Shown here piece by piece: positions 12,674-14,510 of a DNA stretch of 14,510 bases (the stretch's first letter is position 1; every line of letters begins with the position of its first letter). This DNA is from Calidifonticultor sp964387355. GTDB lineage: Bacteria; Actinomycetota; Humimicrobiia; Humimicrobiales; Humimicrobiaceae. The notes beneath the pieces are model-generated. The model saw only the letters and a list, made by a program, of their open reading frames with translations, did not search any database and was not told where the DNA came from. The stretch covers positions 1 to 14,510 of the forward strand of contig CAYLWJ010000191.1 of assembly GCA_964387355.1 (NCBI GenBank). Direction: 5' to 3'. The position numbers were made by a program, and so were the translations under genes.

Positions 12674-13318
12674 ATGAAAACAAAAGTTTACTCTGAAGGT
12701 CTTATAACAAGACTGACACATTATTTAAAATACATGCTTCAACTAAAGGAATTAGGAAAAAGAACTGTAACATCTCAAGATATTTCCAATTATACCAAAA
12801 TTAATAGTGCTGAAGTTAGAAGAGATTTACTGTATTTTGGTTTAAAAGGTAAAAGAGGTGTTGGATTTGATGTTAATGATTTAATAAATTCTTTTAATAA
12901 AATACTTGGTTATAGTGAAAAAGTAAAAATTGCATTAATAGGTGCGGGTAATTTAGGTAAAGCTATTTTAAATTATAAAATGTTAGACAAATTTGGCTTT
13001 AGAATAGAAGATGTTTTTGACAATAACCCTGAAATAATCAATAGAGTTATTTCAGGTAGAAGAGTTTTAGATGTTAGCGAAATAACTAGAGTGATAAAAG
13101 AAAAGAAAATAAATATTGCTATTCTTGCTGTTCCTGATGAGTCTGCTCAGTCTGTAACAGACTTACTTGTTATATCTGGAATAAAAGTTATTATAAATTA
13201 CACATCCACACCGATTAAAGTTCCAAAAAATGTCAACGTCCAAACCAATGATCCTATTGAAAAACTTTTCCATACCCTTTATTATTTATCTAATGCAGTT
13301 TATAAAAATTATAATTAA
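12674..13318 (+). CDS. rex: Rex, NADH/NAD+-sensing redox transcriptional repressor
   Basis: The 214-residue protein has the Rex architecture. The N-terminal winged helix (about 10-65) contains TSQDISNYTKINSAEVRRDL and YFGLKGKRGVGF. A Rossmann domain follows with IGAGNLGKAI (89-98), an FDNNP acidic turn (D116) that selects NAD(H), AVPDESAQSVTD, and a C-terminal dimerisation helix. Rex binds its operators when NADH/NAD+ is low and releases them when NADH rises, controlling fermentation and respiration genes. The NFAP-type segment reads NYTSTP here, a modest divergence. The ATG at 12674 has AAGAGG (12660-12665) eight bases upstream. The LCP gene follows 19 bases later and may be co-transcribed. 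Confidence 0.93.
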   Translation: MKTKVYSEGLITRLTHYLKYMLQLKELGKRTVTSQDISNYTKINSAEVRRDLLYFGLKGKRGVGFDVNDLINSFNKILGYSEKVKIALIGAGNLGKAILNYKMLDKFGFRIEDVFDNNPEIINRVISGRRVLDVSEITRVIKEKKINIAILAVPDESAQSVTDLLVISGIKVIINYTSTPIKVPKNVNVQTNDPIEKLFHTLYYLSNAVYKNYN

Positions 13319-13337
13319 AGCTAGTTAATGAGTTTAA

Positions 13338-14246
13338 ATGAGTAAAGCAAGAGGCTGTTTTATTACTTTTATAATTATTTTTTTTATTGGCTTGCTAGTC
13401 ATTCTTATTTTATCTTATCCATTAATAGCTTCATTTTTTAAAACTTCTTCTGAAGAAAATCAAGATAAAGATACAGAGTTAAATGAAACAATAAAGCAAG
13501 TGGGCAAGATCTCAGCTTTAAATTCAAATAATTATTTGTTTCTTGGAGTAGATGAAAGAGAGGATTTAAAAAAGTTTAAGGGCAGAACTGATACCATATT
13601 GATTTATCATATTTCCAGTTTTGGTAATAAAGATGTATTAATCTCAATTCCTAGGGATACAAGAGTAAAACTTGAAGGTCATGGATGGAATAAAATAAAT
13701 GCAGCTTATGTTTATGGCGGAGAAGAAATGTTAAAAGATGAAATATACGAGCTTACTGATATAAGAATTAATAAAACAATGCTTATTAATTTTGAAGGGT
13801 TTAAAAGGTTAATTGATGCTTTAGGTGGAGTGGAAATTACTGTTGATGAGCCAATGCATGACCCTCTTTCAGGTGCGGATTTTGAGCCAGGAACTTATAT
13901 AATGGATGGTGAACAGGCTCTGGCTTTTGCTAGATGTAGAAAAACTGCTGGTGGTGATTTTGATAGGGTTGACAGGCAAAAGTATTTAATTTCTCAGCTT
14001 TTAAAGCAAAAATTAAATTTGTCAATTATCCCAAATGCTCCTCGAATTATTGCCATCTTTAATGAAGAAACAAAGTCTGATTTTACTATTTTTGATTATG
14101 TTAAACTTGGTGCTATATTAATATTTTCTAATAAAGATTTTGAAAGAATTACTATTCCTGGTAAAACTAAAACAATTGACAACATCAGTTATGTTGTAGT
14201 TGATGAAAATGAAGTTAAGAATTTTTTAAAACCTTATTTAAAATAA
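13338..14246 (+). CDS. LytR-CpsA-Psr (LCP) family cell-wall glycopolymer ligase
   Basis: The 302-residue protein has a short cytoplasmic start and one membrane anchor (about 8-30). The extracellular LCP domain shows GVDER (70-74), RTDT (83-86), IPRDTRV (104-110), KINAAY (119-124), GGVEITV, and the FARCRKTAGGDFDRVDRQ block (about 197-214) with the arginines that bind the polyprenyl pyrophosphate. LCP enzymes transfer glycopolymers from lipid carriers to peptidoglycan, or in some lineages to protein. The set of motifs is complete, and no C-terminal LytR_C domain is present. The ATG at 13338 lacks a good Shine-Dalgarno sequence. Its position 19 bases after rex suggests read-through. Presence of the family supports a monoderm envelope. 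Confidence 0.9.
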   Translation: MSKARGCFITFIIIFFIGLLVILILSYPLIASFFKTSSEENQDKDTELNETIKQVGKISALNSNNYLFLGVDEREDLKKFKGRTDTILIYHISSFGNKDVLISIPRDTRVKLEGHGWNKINAAYVYGGEEMLKDEIYELTDIRINKTMLINFEGFKRLIDALGGVEITVDEPMHDPLSGADFEPGTYIMDGEQALAFARCRKTAGGDFDRVDRQKYLISQLLKQKLNLSIIPNAPRIIAIFNEETKSDFTIFDYVKLGAILIFSNKDFERITIPGKTKTIDNISYVVVDENEVKNFLKPYLK

Positions 14247-14510
14247 GTAATTAACTTTAATATTATAGGAATTAATTTTATAAAATATTAACTTATAATA
14301 TTTATAATAAGGTATTAATTTGTGTTTAACATCGTTTTTAATATTGTTAAAAGTTATTAATGCCAATTTGTAATTATTTTATTAAAACCAATTTATTAAT
14401 ACTAATTAAAACTGCATATAAATTATTGTATTTTACAATTATTGTAATTTAGGTTTTAAGCAAGTAAAATATATCTAAAGTAAAAAACATATTAAAGTAA
14501 AACATAATTA
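14247..14510. other. AT-rich tail of the window with no visible gene
   Basis: No coding frame, tRNA or clear terminator is visible on either strand. There is a small hairpin ATTGTA/TACAAT (14425-14430 and 14434-14439) and a loose TAACA...TGTTA inverted repeat near 14328-14350. Neither is followed by a T-run. Confidence 0.45.

Noticed and set aside
9128..14336. Repeated TTTAACATCGTT after the tadG-like gene (9128-9139) and after the LCP gene (14325-14336)
   Set aside because: A 12-base match between distant AT-rich spacers is expected by chance, and no hairpin plus T-run accompanies either copy.

Overview
This is a very AT-rich window (roughly a quarter G+C by eye, not counted). Every convincing gene lies on the + strand. 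The gene content suggests a monoderm bacterium, either a low-GC Bacillota-like lineage or a low-GC deep-branching Actinomycetota-like one. The grounds are a Tad/Flp pilus locus with no secretin or pilotin gene, a Rex redox repressor, a LytR-CpsA-Psr cell-wall ligase, and near-consensus sigma-70/sigma-A promoters. I cannot name the species. Several genes start with TTG, and one probably starts with ATT.

Layout. Positions 1-349 hold the possible tail of an upstream gene and a promoter for rlmN (23S rRNA A2503 methyltransferase, 350-1462). Next is a small toxin-antitoxin-like pair (1663-2313): an intact MNT nucleotidyltransferase followed by a HEPN-family ORF that seems to have lost its catalytic middle. 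After a 327-base spacer comes a Tad pilus operon (2641-9132) in the order cpaB, tadZ, tadA (cpaF), tadB, tadC, flp, tadE, tadG-like. It is followed by an ssb whose product lacks the usual acidic tip.

Between ssb and ychF (9768-10201) lies the most unusual stretch. It holds a perfect TATAAT box, a sharp G+C-rich island carrying a strong Shine-Dalgarno sequence, a 13-codon lysine-rich ORF, and a 141-base inverted-repeat element. That element can fold as a three-way junction ending in a U-rich tract. The rest is ychF (10202-11347), a SAM methyltransferase with a poly-Asn linker and a C-terminal zinc ribbon (11449-12528), rex (12674-13318) and an LCP-family gene (13338-14246). The last 264 bases show no gene.

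How the genes fit together. The Tad genes form one functional unit: TadA powers TadB/TadC to assemble Flp and pseudopilins, TadZ positions the machine, and CpaB is an accessory envelope protein. No prepilin peptidase gene is in the window, so it must be encoded elsewhere. The other genes are housekeeping or regulatory. Recurrent themes are AAT-driven asparagine-rich tracts in three proteins, and short (8-18 bp) tandem duplications, several at stop codons.
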